Source: Rhodocyclaceae bacterium
GTDB taxonomy: Bacteria > Pseudomonadota > Gammaproteobacteria > Burkholderiales > Rhodocyclaceae
Direction: 5' to 3'
NCBI GenBank assembly: GCA_016791115.1
Contig: JAEUNL010000019.1
Coordinates: 49,039-113,038 of the forward strand
DNA: 64,000 nt
The translations under genes and the position numbers were made by a program. Shown here in pieces: positions 56,231 to 63,828 of this stretch; the first letter of the stretch is position 1, and each line of letters starts with the position of its first letter. The notes below the pieces were generated by a model that saw only the letters and a program-made list of their open reading frames with translations, was not told the origin of the DNA and made no database searches.

Positions 56231-56605
56231 TCATTCGAGGCTGCACGGCGACAGGCAGTGGCGCGCACTCACCGTGCCGTCCGCCTCGATGCGTATGACG
56301 ATCCGGTACCCCGCACCGGCCGGCATTGCCGGCCCTTCCCAGACGCGCTTGTGTTCACCCTGCCGGTAGAGCAGGATGGGCTGCCGGTCATCGCGCGGGC
56401 CGGGCAGCAGGTTGGCCCGCTTCGATTCGCCCGGCGCCAGCTCGGGCCACCCGACCTTGTCGCCACCGACGATGAGGCTCAGATCGGCCAGCCGCGCGCC
56501 GCCCTGCGGGCCGGCGAACTCGACACGCGCATGCACCGCGTCGCTTCGCGCCGCATCACACCCGGCAAGCAGCGACGCGAACGCCAGCGCCGCAACGCGA
56601 ACCAT
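56231..56605 (-). CDS. Small lipoprotein coupled to an Ntox44-like toxin gene
   Basis: A 124-residue lipoprotein with lipobox LLAGC near residues 12-16. The mature part is a compact beta-rich domain (GDKVGWPELAPGESKRANLL, YRIVIRIEADGTVSA) with two Cys near the end (HCLSPC). Its start shares one base with the stop of the Ntox44-like gene (TGATG), a toxin/immunity-type arrangement. No family recognised. A periplasmic immunity role is an inference. Confidence 0.64.
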   Translation of the reverse strand: MVRVAALAFASLLAGCDAARSDAVHARVEFAGPQGGARLADLSLIVGGDKVGWPELAPGESKRANLLPGPRDDRQPILLYRQGEHKRVWEGPAMPAGAGYRIVIRIEADGTVSARHCLSPCSLE

Positions 56606-57375
56606 CACGGCGCGAACGGCCGCGTCTGCACATAGGATGCGCCGACCACATGCGCCAGCACGTCCTGCGCGACAAGCTTGCGTTTGCCGGCATCGAACAG
56701 CCGGATACCCGCTTCGACCGCGGCACGGTCGGTGGCGGCATCCCATGCGCGCAATCCCCTCACGCCCGGCGTGCGCGCGGGCATGTTGCCGCGCAGGACA
56801 TCCGAGCCGATCTGTTCCAGGCCTGCGCCGTCGAGCAGCACCGCTTCCGAGAAACCCGCCGCACGGCCGACGTAACCATAATGGAGGTTCGACCACACAT
56901 CATAGAAATACAGTGTGCAGCCGTAGAGGTGCCAGTGCTGCAGGCCGCCGGGGTTGCGCGGGTTGAACATGCGCGCGATCTTCGGTTTGTGATCCCACTC
57001 CGCGTTCTGGCGCACCTTGAGCGTCCATGCCAGCAGGGCGGCGCCAGTGTAGGTCATGCCCTGTTCGACGCACTGCTGCGGCGTCACGCCGAGGCCGAGA
57101 ATCTGCTTCCACATCGGCAATCTGTTGAAATCGCTGACGCACGCCGTGGGTTCGTAGGCATTCATCTCCCTCATGCGCAGCACATCGCTGCTGGCGGCGT
57201 TGACGTTCATCTCGGCCGCCATGTAGCGCGCGATCGGCGTGAGTTCGTCGCGCGCGGCGTCGCTGCATGCCCCGTCCGCCGGCCGGAACGGCGCGCTCTC
57301 GATCCGTACATGCGTGCCATGGTCGACCAGCGCGGATCGCGTTGCCCCGTCGGGGCCGGGTAGTCTGCCTGCCAT
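56605..57375 (-). CDS. Ntox44 (polymorphic toxin type 44)-like protein
   Basis: A 256-residue protein whose central segment matches Ntox44: IARYMAAEMNVNAASSDVLR, LMWK-like LPMWKQILGLGVTPQQC, EWDHKPKIARMF, and YFYDVWSNLHYGYVGRAAGF followed by SEAVLLDGAG. Catalytic residues are not established to me. There is no signal peptide and no visible PAAR, VgrG or Rhs trafficking domain in this gene or window, so delivery would need a separate machine. It heads a minus-strand cluster with a lipoprotein, an M15 peptidase and a secreted protein. Confidence 0.76.
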   Translation of the reverse strand: MAGRLPGPDGATRSALVDHGTHVRIESAPFRPADGACSDAARDELTPIARYMAAEMNVNAASSDVLRMREMNAYEPTACVSDFNRLPMWKQILGLGVTPQQCVEQGMTYTGAALLAWTLKVRQNAEWDHKPKIARMFNPRNPGGLQHWHLYGCTLYFYDVWSNLHYGYVGRAAGFSEAVLLDGAGLEQIGSDVLRGNMPARTPGVRGLRAWDAATDRAAVEAGIRLFDAGKRKLVAQDVLAHVVGASYVQTRPFAP

Positions 57376-57539
57376 TCGATTCTTGCCCGCGTGACGCGTG
57401 CGATCGCGGCGATCGCACGAAAAGGGTTTGTGACGCGCAACCCGCTTCGCGTCGGGCTGCGCGACGCGAAGGATACTGCGCGCCCCGGATTATGTCGAGA
57501 GCGTATCACTTAGCGGCGGACGCGATGCGCCACAGCGGA

Positions 57540-57878
57540 TCAGTCACCGATGTCGTCGGCGTAATGCACGGCGAGCCACACGGTGGCCTCGCCCGGCGCA
57601 GTCCATGCGACGCGATGCCGGCGATGCGGCGCGATATCGAGCCAGTCGCCGGGACGCAGCTCGCGGTCTGCATCCTCGTCGGCAAAACGCAGTCGTGCCG
57701 CGCCGGCGAGCAGCAGCACCCATTCGCCCTCTGCCTGGTCGTACCAGAATCCCGGCGGGCTGCACTGGCCGGTGGACACGATGCGTTCGATGCGCAGGCC
57801 GGGGCGCGACAGCAGCGCGTCGAACTCCTCGTCGCGCGCTTGGCCGGGTGGCAGACCGGCGAACAGGTTGCCGCTCAT
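57540..57878 (-). CDS. Cupin domain protein
   Basis: A 112-residue single-domain cupin. The two beta-barrel motifs appear as GFWYDQAEGEWVLLLAGAARL (motif 1 with few His) and ELRPGDWLDIAPHRRHRVAW (motif 2). Metal ligand set is partial, so activity is uncertain. ATG at 57878 chosen; the frame stays open upstream through the 93-bp element (57903-57995), giving a possible but unlikely start at 57992. Confidence 0.75.
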   Translation of the reverse strand: MSGNLFAGLPPGQARDEEFDALLSRPGLRIERIVSTGQCSPPGFWYDQAEGEWVLLLAGAARLRFADEDADRELRPGDWLDIAPHRRHRVAWTAPGEATVWLAVHYADDIGD

Positions 57879-57902
57879 CTGCAAACAACCCGGCCTGCAA
57901 GC

Positions 57903-57995
57903 CGCATGGCATGGGGCGCTGCAGGCAGGCAGCCCTGCAAGTCGCATGCACCGGCGTTTCTGGCAGGGCATGCCTCGAGATCGAGCATCCATGCG
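57903..57995 (-). repeat. 93-bp dispersed element, copy 4
   Basis: Ends CGCATGGC (57903) and CATCCATGCG (to 57995); exactly 93 bp. Minus-strand reading gives R-M-D-A-R-S-R-G-M-P-C-Q-K at the start and A-P-C-H-A at the end. It begins 11 bp after the stop of the downstream-named membrane protein gene and ends 24 bp before the cupin start. Confidence 0.86.
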
Positions 57996-58005
57996 CCCCG
58001 CAGGC

Positions 58006-58506
58006 TCATGCTTTTTCGACAGACAGGGCCGCTGCCGCCTGCCCCTCTTCGGCCGCGATGCGCTGGATGGTGCGCGCGAAGTCGGGATCCTCGCCGTTCA
58101 TCAGCTCGGGAAGCGCGGCGCGAAAGTCCGCGCGCTTGCACCACTCGCGCATGTAGTCCTCCCAGGTGCCCCAGAGGCGGCGCTGCTGGCGGCTCATGTC
58201 GTCTTCGTAGACCAGCACGTAGGCACGCTCGAACAAACTCACGAGCAGCGCGAACAGCACCAGCTTGCGTTCGCGCTGCTCGTCGTCGAGATCGGTCTTC
58301 ACCACCGCCGAACGCAGTTGCAGGTCGGCGTTCTGCAGCACCAGCTGCATGAAACGCGAATAGTCGTCGGACAGTTTGAGGAAGATTTCCTCTTCCTCGT
58401 TCGCGCGCTCGCGCCGCTGCTCGAAGATGAACACGCCGATTGCGAACGGCAGGCCGACGATGGTGACGAGGTAGGAGGCGGCTTCGAGTATCTGCAGGGT
58501 ATCCAT
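58006..58506 (-). CDS. Hypothetical membrane-anchored protein
   Basis: A 166-residue protein with one N-terminal transmembrane helix (LEAASYLVTIVGLPFAIGVF) followed by a mostly helical, charged cytoplasmic part (FEQRRERANEEEEIFLKLSD; MSRQQRRLWGTWEDYMREWC). I recognise no enzyme motif. Similar small bitopic proteins are common and unnamed. ATG at 58506. Divergent from creD across 189 bp. Confidence 0.68.
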   Translation of the reverse strand: MDTLQILEAASYLVTIVGLPFAIGVFIFEQRRERANEEEEIFLKLSDDYSRFMQLVLQNADLQLRSAVVKTDLDDEQRERKLVLFALLVSLFERAYVLVYEDDMSRQQRRLWGTWEDYMREWCKRADFRAALPELMNGEDPDFARTIQRIAAEEGQAAAALSVEKA

Positions 58507-58695
58507 GTTCGATGCGAGCTTGGTTTGGGAGACAGTCTGCCGCGCCCGCGGCATCGGCGCAATCGGCCGCGCCGGCTTGCGTGCCACCGCCCTGCCACAA
58601 TCCGGCCGCGTTTGCGCCCGCACGCACGCGTCATCGCGCCAGAAGCGGCGGTCAGACTGTGAGCCTCCGATAACGTCCGAAGAAGAGGAACCACC

Positions 58696-60066
58696 ATGCA
58701 GAAGGCCTTGCTGTTGAAGGCGCTCGCCGTGCTGCTGCTCGGCCTGGCGCTGATGATCCCGCTCACCATGATCGACGGCCTGGTGCGCGAACGCCAGGCG
58801 CGCCAGCAGCAGGTGACGCTCGACATCGCACAAAGCTATGCCGGCGAGCAGCAGGTCGCCGGCCCGCTGTTGATCGTGCCCTACGAGGAGGAATACCGCG
58901 CCAGCGAGGTCGATCCGCAAACCAGCACGCGGCGCGAAGTCTGGCGCCGGCAGGCGCGGCGCATCGTGCTGTTTCCCGACAAGCTCGACGTCGCCGGCAA
59001 GATCGACACCAACGTGAAGACGCGCGGCCTGTTCCGCGCACGCGTGCTCGACCTGCAGGCCACGCTGAGCGGCGGATTCACGCTGCCGGCCGAGCTGCCG
59101 TGGGAGCGCCAGGACAAGGATTCGCGCATCATCGCCGGCAAGCCCTATCTCGCGCTGGCGATCGGCGACCCGCGCGGACTGTCAGGCGCGCCCCGGCTCG
59201 CGCTTTCCGCCGCAAACGGCGAACAATCCCCGAGCTTCGAACAGGGCAGCCGGATCGATGCGCAACTCGCCGGCATCCACGCGCCGGTCGACCTGCCCGC
59301 ACCCGGCAAGCCGCAGGCTCTGCACTATACGATCTCGCTGGCGCTGACCGGCACCGAGCGCGTGGCCTTCGTGCCGATCGCCGGCGACAACCGCGTCGAC
59401 CTGCAATCGAGCTGGCCGCACCCGAGCTTCGGCGGCCGCTTCCTGCCCGACCCGAAGACGCAGAGCGTGACGCAGGACGGCTTCCGCGCCCAGTGGCATG
59501 TCGCCTCCCTGGCGACGCGCGCGCAGCAGCAGATCCTGGCGGCCAACTGCGGCCCGGTCGGCTGCCTCGACACACTCGACGTGCGCTTCATCGAGCCGGT
59601 CAACATCTACTCGCAGGCCGACCGCGCGATCAAGTACGACGTGCTGTTCATCGGCCTCACCTTCGCGGCGTTCTTCCTGTTCGAAGTGATGAAGCGCCTG
59701 CCGGTGCACCCGGCGCAATACACGCTGGTCGGCCTCGCGCTGGCGATGTTCTTCCTGCTGCTGCTGGCCCTTTCCGAGCACATCGCCTTCGGCGCCGCCT
59801 ACCTGATCGCGGCGAGCGCCTGCGTCGGCCTGGTCGGCTTCTACCTTGCCGGCGTGCTCGGCAGCGCGCTGCGCGGCGCCGCCTTCGCCGGATTGCTGGC
59901 CGCCCTCTACGGCGCCCTCTACGGCCTGCTGGTCAGCGAGGACAACGCCCTGCTGATGGGCGCCCTGCTGCTCTTCGGCGTGCTCGGCCTGGCCATGTGG
60001 GTGACGCGCAGGTTCGACTGGTACCGCATGGCGCCGCGCGGCGGCGCGCCGGGCACCGCCTCCTGA
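58696..60066 (+). CDS. creD: CreD-like inner membrane protein
   Basis: A 456-residue CreD family protein. N-terminal helix (ALAVLLLGLALMIPLTMIDG), large periplasmic domain with RRIVLFPDKLDVAGKI and AFVPIAGDNRVDLQSSWPHP, SFGGRFLPD, then at least five C-terminal helices starting AIKYDVLFIGLTFAAFFLFE. In E. coli creD belongs to the CreBC regulon and affects envelope integrity and beta-lactam response. No creBC genes are nearby. A hairpin overlaps the stop (60066-60085). Confidence 0.9.
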   Translation: MQKALLLKALAVLLLGLALMIPLTMIDGLVRERQARQQQVTLDIAQSYAGEQQVAGPLLIVPYEEEYRASEVDPQTSTRREVWRRQARRIVLFPDKLDVAGKIDTNVKTRGLFRARVLDLQATLSGGFTLPAELPWERQDKDSRIIAGKPYLALAIGDPRGLSGAPRLALSAANGEQSPSFEQGSRIDAQLAGIHAPVDLPAPGKPQALHYTISLALTGTERVAFVPIAGDNRVDLQSSWPHPSFGGRFLPDPKTQSVTQDGFRAQWHVASLATRAQQQILAANCGPVGCLDTLDVRFIEPVNIYSQADRAIKYDVLFIGLTFAAFFLFEVMKRLPVHPAQYTLVGLALAMFFLLLLALSEHIAFGAAYLIAASACVGLVGFYLAGVLGSALRGAAFAGLLAALYGALYGLLVSEDNALLMGALLLFGVLGLAMWVTRRFDWYRMAPRGGAPGTAS

Positions 60067-60085
60067 CCGGGGCGCATTGCCCGGT
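60066..60085 (+). terminator. Hairpin at the end of creD
   Basis: ACCGGGGC and GCCCGGT pair with one bulged G around loop GCATT. No T-run follows. Confidence 0.33.
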
Positions 60086-60220
60086 TGTCGCTCCATCGAG
60101 TGCGAGGTTGCCAAAGATTTCGCACTTTGCTGCCGATGAAGGTGGACGCGCTGCCGCCCGGATTTCGATAATCCGCCCAGCGCCGTTCCACCCGATCCGG
60201 ATAGTCACGAGGAGCAACAG

Positions 60221-60706
60221 ATGGCATGGAGAGACGTTTGCGTACGGGGCCGACCCGCCGGAGGCCGCGTGCGCCAGGATGACGTACCCCGCGGTTCGCG
60301 CGCCCGGGATCACGATGCCGGCGGGCCGTCGCCGGGCATCGAGCGCTTCATCCGCGAAGTGGTCGTCGGCACCCCGGCACTCGCCCCCTTCAAGCCCCGC
60401 GGATTCCCCGCCGGCCTGCGCGTGCAGACCTATCCCGGCCGCGGCCACGCCGACGTGCATTTCGAAGGCCGCGCGGCGGACGTGTTCCTGTCATTCACCG
60501 ATTCGAAGCAGCGCGAGTGCGGCAACTGGCTGTTCGACTGGTGCGTCGCCAACTGCCGCGCCTACAAGATTCAGGGCGTCATCTTCGGCGACCGCCAATG
60601 GTTCAGCGAAATGGCCGGCGGTCGCATCCTGCCCCGCCGCGATGGCCAGGCGCACTACGACCACGTCCACATCGAACTGAACGGGGACGGCGCCGCACGG
60701 CGCTGA
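60221..60706 (+). CDS. LAS-type peptidase-like protein (M15/endolysin-like)
   Basis: A 161-residue protein with the HxxxxxxxD pair His80-Asp87 in DVHFEGRAADVFL and a C-terminal HYDHVHIEL (His146/148/150), the zinc site of LAS peptidases that cut peptidoglycan. The N-terminal 35 residues are basic and low complexity, not a signal peptide. A good AGGAGCAAC ribosome-binding site precedes ATG 60221. It may be a prophage endolysin remnant or an exported effector like the M15 protein at 55390; no phage genes are nearby. Confidence 0.7.
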   Translation: MAWRDVCVRGRPAGGRVRQDDVPRGSRARDHDAGGPSPGIERFIREVVVGTPALAPFKPRGFPAGLRVQTYPGRGHADVHFEGRAADVFLSFTDSKQRECGNWLFDWCVANCRAYKIQGVIFGDRQWFSEMAGGRILPRRDGQAHYDHVHIELNGDGAARR

Positions 60707-60714
60707 ACCCGGCG

Positions 60715-60757
60715 CCTCGCACCCGGCGAGGACGCACGGGCCGGCAGGTGCCGGCCC
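60715..60757 (+). terminator. Two adjacent hairpins after the LAS peptidase gene
   Basis: CCTCGC/GCGAGG (60715-60731) and GGGCCGGCA/TGCCGGCCC (60738-60757, two-base loop) are perfect stems right after the stop at 60706. No T-run. Confidence 0.42.
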
Positions 60758-60896
60758 GACCATCCGCAGCCGGGGGGCCGTTCCAGCCGCATTGCGGATG
60801 CCGGCGTCCTGGCGCGGCTTGCGTGTCGCGCCACGTGGTCTAAGGTGAGTCTTGGAGGCCCGCCCACCCACGACCCCACCCGACACGGAGACCCGC

Positions 60897-61664
60897 ATGC
60901 CGAATCGATTGTCCGGCGTTGCCCGCCGCTGCCTCGCCCTCCTGCTCACGCTCGCCGCCGGCATAGCCCATGCCGATGGCACACCGCGCGAACTGCAGGT
61001 GACATTCACCGACTGCACCGAGTTCGCCGGCCTGACCGCGGTATCGCGCACCGCCATGGCACCGCTGGTGCCGGCCGGCTTCGCCCTTGCCGATTTCGGA
61101 CCGGACACGGCCGGCGCCGTGGTGCGCATCGCCAACTGCGAAGGCGTCTCGGTCGATGGATCGAACCCGGTGCCGGGCACGGTCTCTCACATCGGGGCGA
61201 ATCTCGTCTCGCCCGACGGCACCGGCGACATCAACAACTACACGCTGCTCTACGCCACCGACAATCCGCGCCTCGCCCTGCGGCTGCGCCAGTTCGGCCT
61301 GCCGGTGCGGCTCGACCCGTCGATCGCCTACGAGGTGACGCCATCCGGCGCGCAGCTGGAGCTTTATGCCGCCGTCCATCCCGGCGCGGGCGAAGCCTAC
61401 TTCCTGCACGGCACCGAGACCGACCCGCCCGCCGGCAGCGAGATCCCCTTCCTCGCCAACTGGTGGTATGCCAGCCGCAAGGGCCGCCTGCGCATGTCAA
61501 CCGACATCCCCGCCATCGGCTTCGGCACCGCCGACATCGCCTTCTACACCGCCCGCGAAATCGACCTCGGCGCCGTGTTCAACGCCAACCGCACGACCTT
61601 CCCGCTGCTCTCGGTGCGTGGGAAGTTCGCGGTGGGGAACATGAGCGTCACGCTTGCAAGGTAG
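60897..61664 (+). CDS. Secreted protein, possible acetoacetate-decarboxylase-like fold
   Basis: A 255-residue protein with a Sec signal (about 1-26, GIAHA-D). The mature sequence (SRTAMAPLVPAGFALADFGP, VVRIANCEGVSVDG, IPFLANWWYASRKGRLRMST, DIPAIGFGTADIAFYT) has a layout reminiscent of acetoacetate decarboxylase-like proteins, but no catalytic Lys can be identified, so this is a weak guess. ATG at 60897 follows CGGAG. Isolated gene. Confidence 0.62.
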   Translation: MPNRLSGVARRCLALLLTLAAGIAHADGTPRELQVTFTDCTEFAGLTAVSRTAMAPLVPAGFALADFGPDTAGAVVRIANCEGVSVDGSNPVPGTVSHIGANLVSPDGTGDINNYTLLYATDNPRLALRLRQFGLPVRLDPSIAYEVTPSGAQLELYAAVHPGAGEAYFLHGTETDPPAGSEIPFLANWWYASRKGRLRMSTDIPAIGFGTADIAFYTAREIDLGAVFNANRTTFPLLSVRGKFAVGNMSVTLAR

Positions 61665-61817
61665 CGAGCCAGCGCCCGCGTACAAGGGCGCGATCGAGAT
61701 TGAGCCGCAACACAAACGTCCGGTGCAATGCGCTGCGCCCGAGGTCGAACCCACGGGTTGAAGCGATCCGTTCAAGACCGGTGCGGTGCCGACGAAGCAC
61801 GCCCATTGCCGCACCAT

Positions 61818-61844
61818 GTTGGGCTTCGCGCAGCTCAGCCCAAC
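61818..61844. repeat. Extragenic palindromic repeat (GTTGGGCT type)
   Basis: GTTGGGCT (61818-61825) and AGCCCAAC (61837-61844) are perfect arms. The context TTGGGCTTCGCGCAGCTCAG with CCCAACCTAC following is, to my recollection, a widespread proteobacterial extragenic repeat. Confidence 0.6.
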
Positions 61845-61954
61845 CTACCAGCTTCGTTGTAGCAGTAGCTCTTTGCAGGCGGTGGGCCTTGCGGAAACAA
61901 TTGAGGTGCGTCCCCTATTGCCATTGCGCGGCTCCCTTGAAATCAGTTCGACCC

Positions 61955-61991
61955 TGGCCCCTTATTTCCACATTCCTGGCCTCTTATTTCC
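61955..61991 (+). repeat. Near-perfect 15-bp direct repeat
   Basis: TGGCCCCTTATTTCC (61955-61969) and TGGCCTCTTATTTCC (61977-61991) differ at one position and are 22 bp apart, just before the nuclease gene's stop at 62000. Such AT-richer phrases often flank mobile or inserted genes. Confidence 0.7.
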
Positions 61992-61999
61992 CGATCGCA

Positions 62000-62893
62000 T
62001 CATTTGGCCGCCCCAGAGAAATTGACTGACAGCTTGGTTTCGCCAGTGTCCGTCTTGGTAGCGACGGCCATCGCGCTATTGCCAGCAATTGTGACTTTGC
62101 CCCAAGCAACCTGAACGTCACCGATTTTTCCGTGACGTACGCCGAACTTGGCAATCTCCACTTTGCACGGGCCGATGACGCGGATGGACTCGACCGGCCT
62201 CATGACTTCTGGCTCGATCTTCTTCATGTACAAGGGGCGCCCCTGTTGATCGCTCGGTGGCTCCCAAACGAACTCGAACCACTTGTGCTCATCGTTGCCC
62301 TCGGCCAATAGATAGTCTCTAGCACGAGGAGTCTTCAAAAGCCCATCAACCAGCTCCCTCGTTTGGCAAAGTTCAGTGCCATCTTCTAAGTAGAGCAGAT
62401 TGTCTGGGTTAGTTGCTACGGTCTCGGAAGCAAGGAGGCCGACCTGTGCAACCCGAATGCTCACCTTCTCAGCGGTGATGGTCACGGACTTTAGCCAAAG
62501 TTCTCCATTGGGCCCAAGCAATGCGTGAATGTCGTGGTCATCGATGTCTTCAAGTGTAAAAGCCTCAATTCCATACTTGCTTGCGACGTCACGAGCTTCC
62601 GGGGTAAAGCCACTGCGCGATGCCAGTAGCAAGACATTCGTATCCAGGCGGTCATGTTTTGCTTTCATTGCGTCGACCCAACTGACGTCTGCGACCCGTT
62701 GATGGTCGCGACACTCGATGGATACATAGACAGGCTGAGACCCAACCTTACCTTCAACCACGACGTCGACTTCCCGAAAACGCTTGGTCAAGCGGTCGCG
62801 CATCATCTTCGATTCGCTGACCCTTGCGCCTTCCGAGAGATTGAGGCGTACGAGGTAGATCAGACGCTGAAAGTCGTTTGATCGCTTCGGCAT
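62000..62893 (-). CDS. Restriction-endonuclease-like (PD-(D/E)XK) protein, horizontally acquired
   Basis: A 297-residue protein. The N-terminal third resembles Mrr/restriction-type nucleases: REVDVVVEG (40-48, candidate Asp43) and VYVSIECRDHQRVADVSWVD (from 56, candidate Glu60), with Arg62 where the family Lys usually lies. The rest is unrecognised. Base composition is clearly lower in GC and codon use differs from all neighbours, indicating transfer. No methyltransferase or other defence gene is adjacent, so it stands alone in the window. A defence role is an inference; a housekeeping nuclease is possible. Confidence 0.72.
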   Translation of the reverse strand: MPKRSNDFQRLIYLVRLNLSEGARVSESKMMRDRLTKRFREVDVVVEGKVGSQPVYVSIECRDHQRVADVSWVDAMKAKHDRLDTNVLLLASRSGFTPEARDVASKYGIEAFTLEDIDDHDIHALLGPNGELWLKSVTITAEKVSIRVAQVGLLASETVATNPDNLLYLEDGTELCQTRELVDGLLKTPRARDYLLAEGNDEHKWFEFVWEPPSDQQGRPLYMKKIEPEVMRPVESIRVIGPCKVEIAKFGVRHGKIGDVQVAWGKVTIAGNSAMAVATKTDTGETKLSVNFSGAAK

Positions 62894-63221
62894 GTTCCGG
62901 AATTCTGGCGTGCCCTAACGTAAAGTCTGGCGCCTAAAACTGTCGGAGAACTTTCCGTCACTGAGACGGAGAACACGACAGATAGGGGTGGGATTTCTCA
63001 TCGCATCAAGCCTTTGGCTGAATTCAGGGGAACCCGAAAGGCAAGTAGGCATGATGCCAAAGGCGTCGCCGAATGCGCAATCGATATCGGCATCAGGGAT
63101 CGGCAGGGCGTGTTGCAGATTCCGGTTGCCGAGGGCGTGTGACAAGGTTGCGGGCGTTCGCGCAAGGCGGCTTCTCGCCGTTTCCTGCGCTCGCAGCCGT
63201 CAATCGAGCATCGCCAGAACG
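62894..63221. other. 328-bp gap upstream of the nuclease gene
   Basis: No gene or clear signal recognised. Composition shifts back from low to high GC across it. Confidence 0.5.
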
Positions 63222-63314
63222 CGCATGGACTGGCGCTCGCGAGGCTGCACACTCCAGGAGCGCCACCCGATGCGCCTGACAGGCAGGCCCCCCTGCAGAC
63301 CGCCGATCCATGCG
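63222..63314 (-). repeat. 93-bp dispersed element, copy 5
   Basis: Ends CGCATGGACTGGCG (63222-63235) and CGCCGATCCATGCG (63301-63314) match inverted at 12 of 14 positions; 93 bp. Minus-strand reading gives R-M-D-R-R-S-A-G-G-P at the start and A-P-V-H-A at the end. Confidence 0.87.
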
Positions 63315-63408
63315 GGTTTCAGGGCGGCGTTCCAACAAGAAAACCACAATCATCCAACCGCCCGGCGCGCATCGACCTTTCCCGTGTGAGCCGCCGAGCA
63401 GCGCAGAG

Positions 63409-63582
63409 CTGTCGGGGGAGGTCGGCGAGCACTGTCTGAGCGAAGCGCAGCGGAGCGAGTTGCGCAGCCGCCCGACAGATCGAGCAGCGCAGGGGAGTTC
63501 GCGCGCAGCGCGAACCGGCCGGGTTTGAGTAGATGCGCGGGTCGCCTTCTCTTGGTTACTTCTCTTGGCGAGCAAGAGAAGT
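63409..63582. repeat. Mosaic intergenic repeat region
   Basis: CTGTCGGG (63409-63416) and CCCGACAG (63471-63478) form a long-loop inverted repeat. ACTTCTCTTG (63558-63567) and CAAGAGAAGT (63573-63582) form a perfect 10-bp hairpin with loop GCGAG. The segment has the look of dispersed extragenic mosaics known from proteobacterial genomes. No gene is present between 63315 and 63723. Confidence 0.62.
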
Positions 63583-63723
63583 GACTCGCCTGCCGGGCGA
63601 GACCGGCGCGGCGGTCGCATCGCGCATGCGACGATTCAGCGCAACGGGAATGGTGCTTCGACTTCGCTGCGCGCCGCTCGGCACGAACGGCGTGAATTTC
63701 GACACCACGGCCGCGCCAGAAGG

Positions 63724-63816
63724 CGCATGCACTGGCGCTCCCACGGCATGTCAAGCCACACCCCGCATGAACATTACCCCGCAGGCCGACATGCCCGTAG
63801 ATCGCCTGTCCATGCG
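63724..63816 (-). repeat. 93-bp dispersed element, copy 6
   Basis: Ends CGCATGCACTGGCG (63724-63737) and CGCCTGTCCATGCG (63803-63816) match inverted at 12 of 14 positions; 93 bp. Minus-strand reading gives R-M-D-R-R-S-T-G-M-S-A-C at the start and A-P-V-H-A at the end, with one stop inside. It begins 12 bp after the stop of the partial gene at the window edge. Confidence 0.87.
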
Positions 63817-63828
63817 CCCTCCAGACCA

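Larger units (their letters stand above)
61665..61999. other. 335-bp gap with repeat sequences bordering the nuclease island
   Basis: No gene seen. Base composition drops compared with the left. It holds the inverted repeat at 61818-61844 and the direct repeat at 61955-61991 and may mark an insertion boundary. Confidence 0.55.

Noticed and set aside
57879..57992. N-terminal extension of the cupin protein through the 93-bp element (start at 57992)
   Set aside because: The extension is simply the repeat element translated; the ATG at 57878 gives a normal cupin length.
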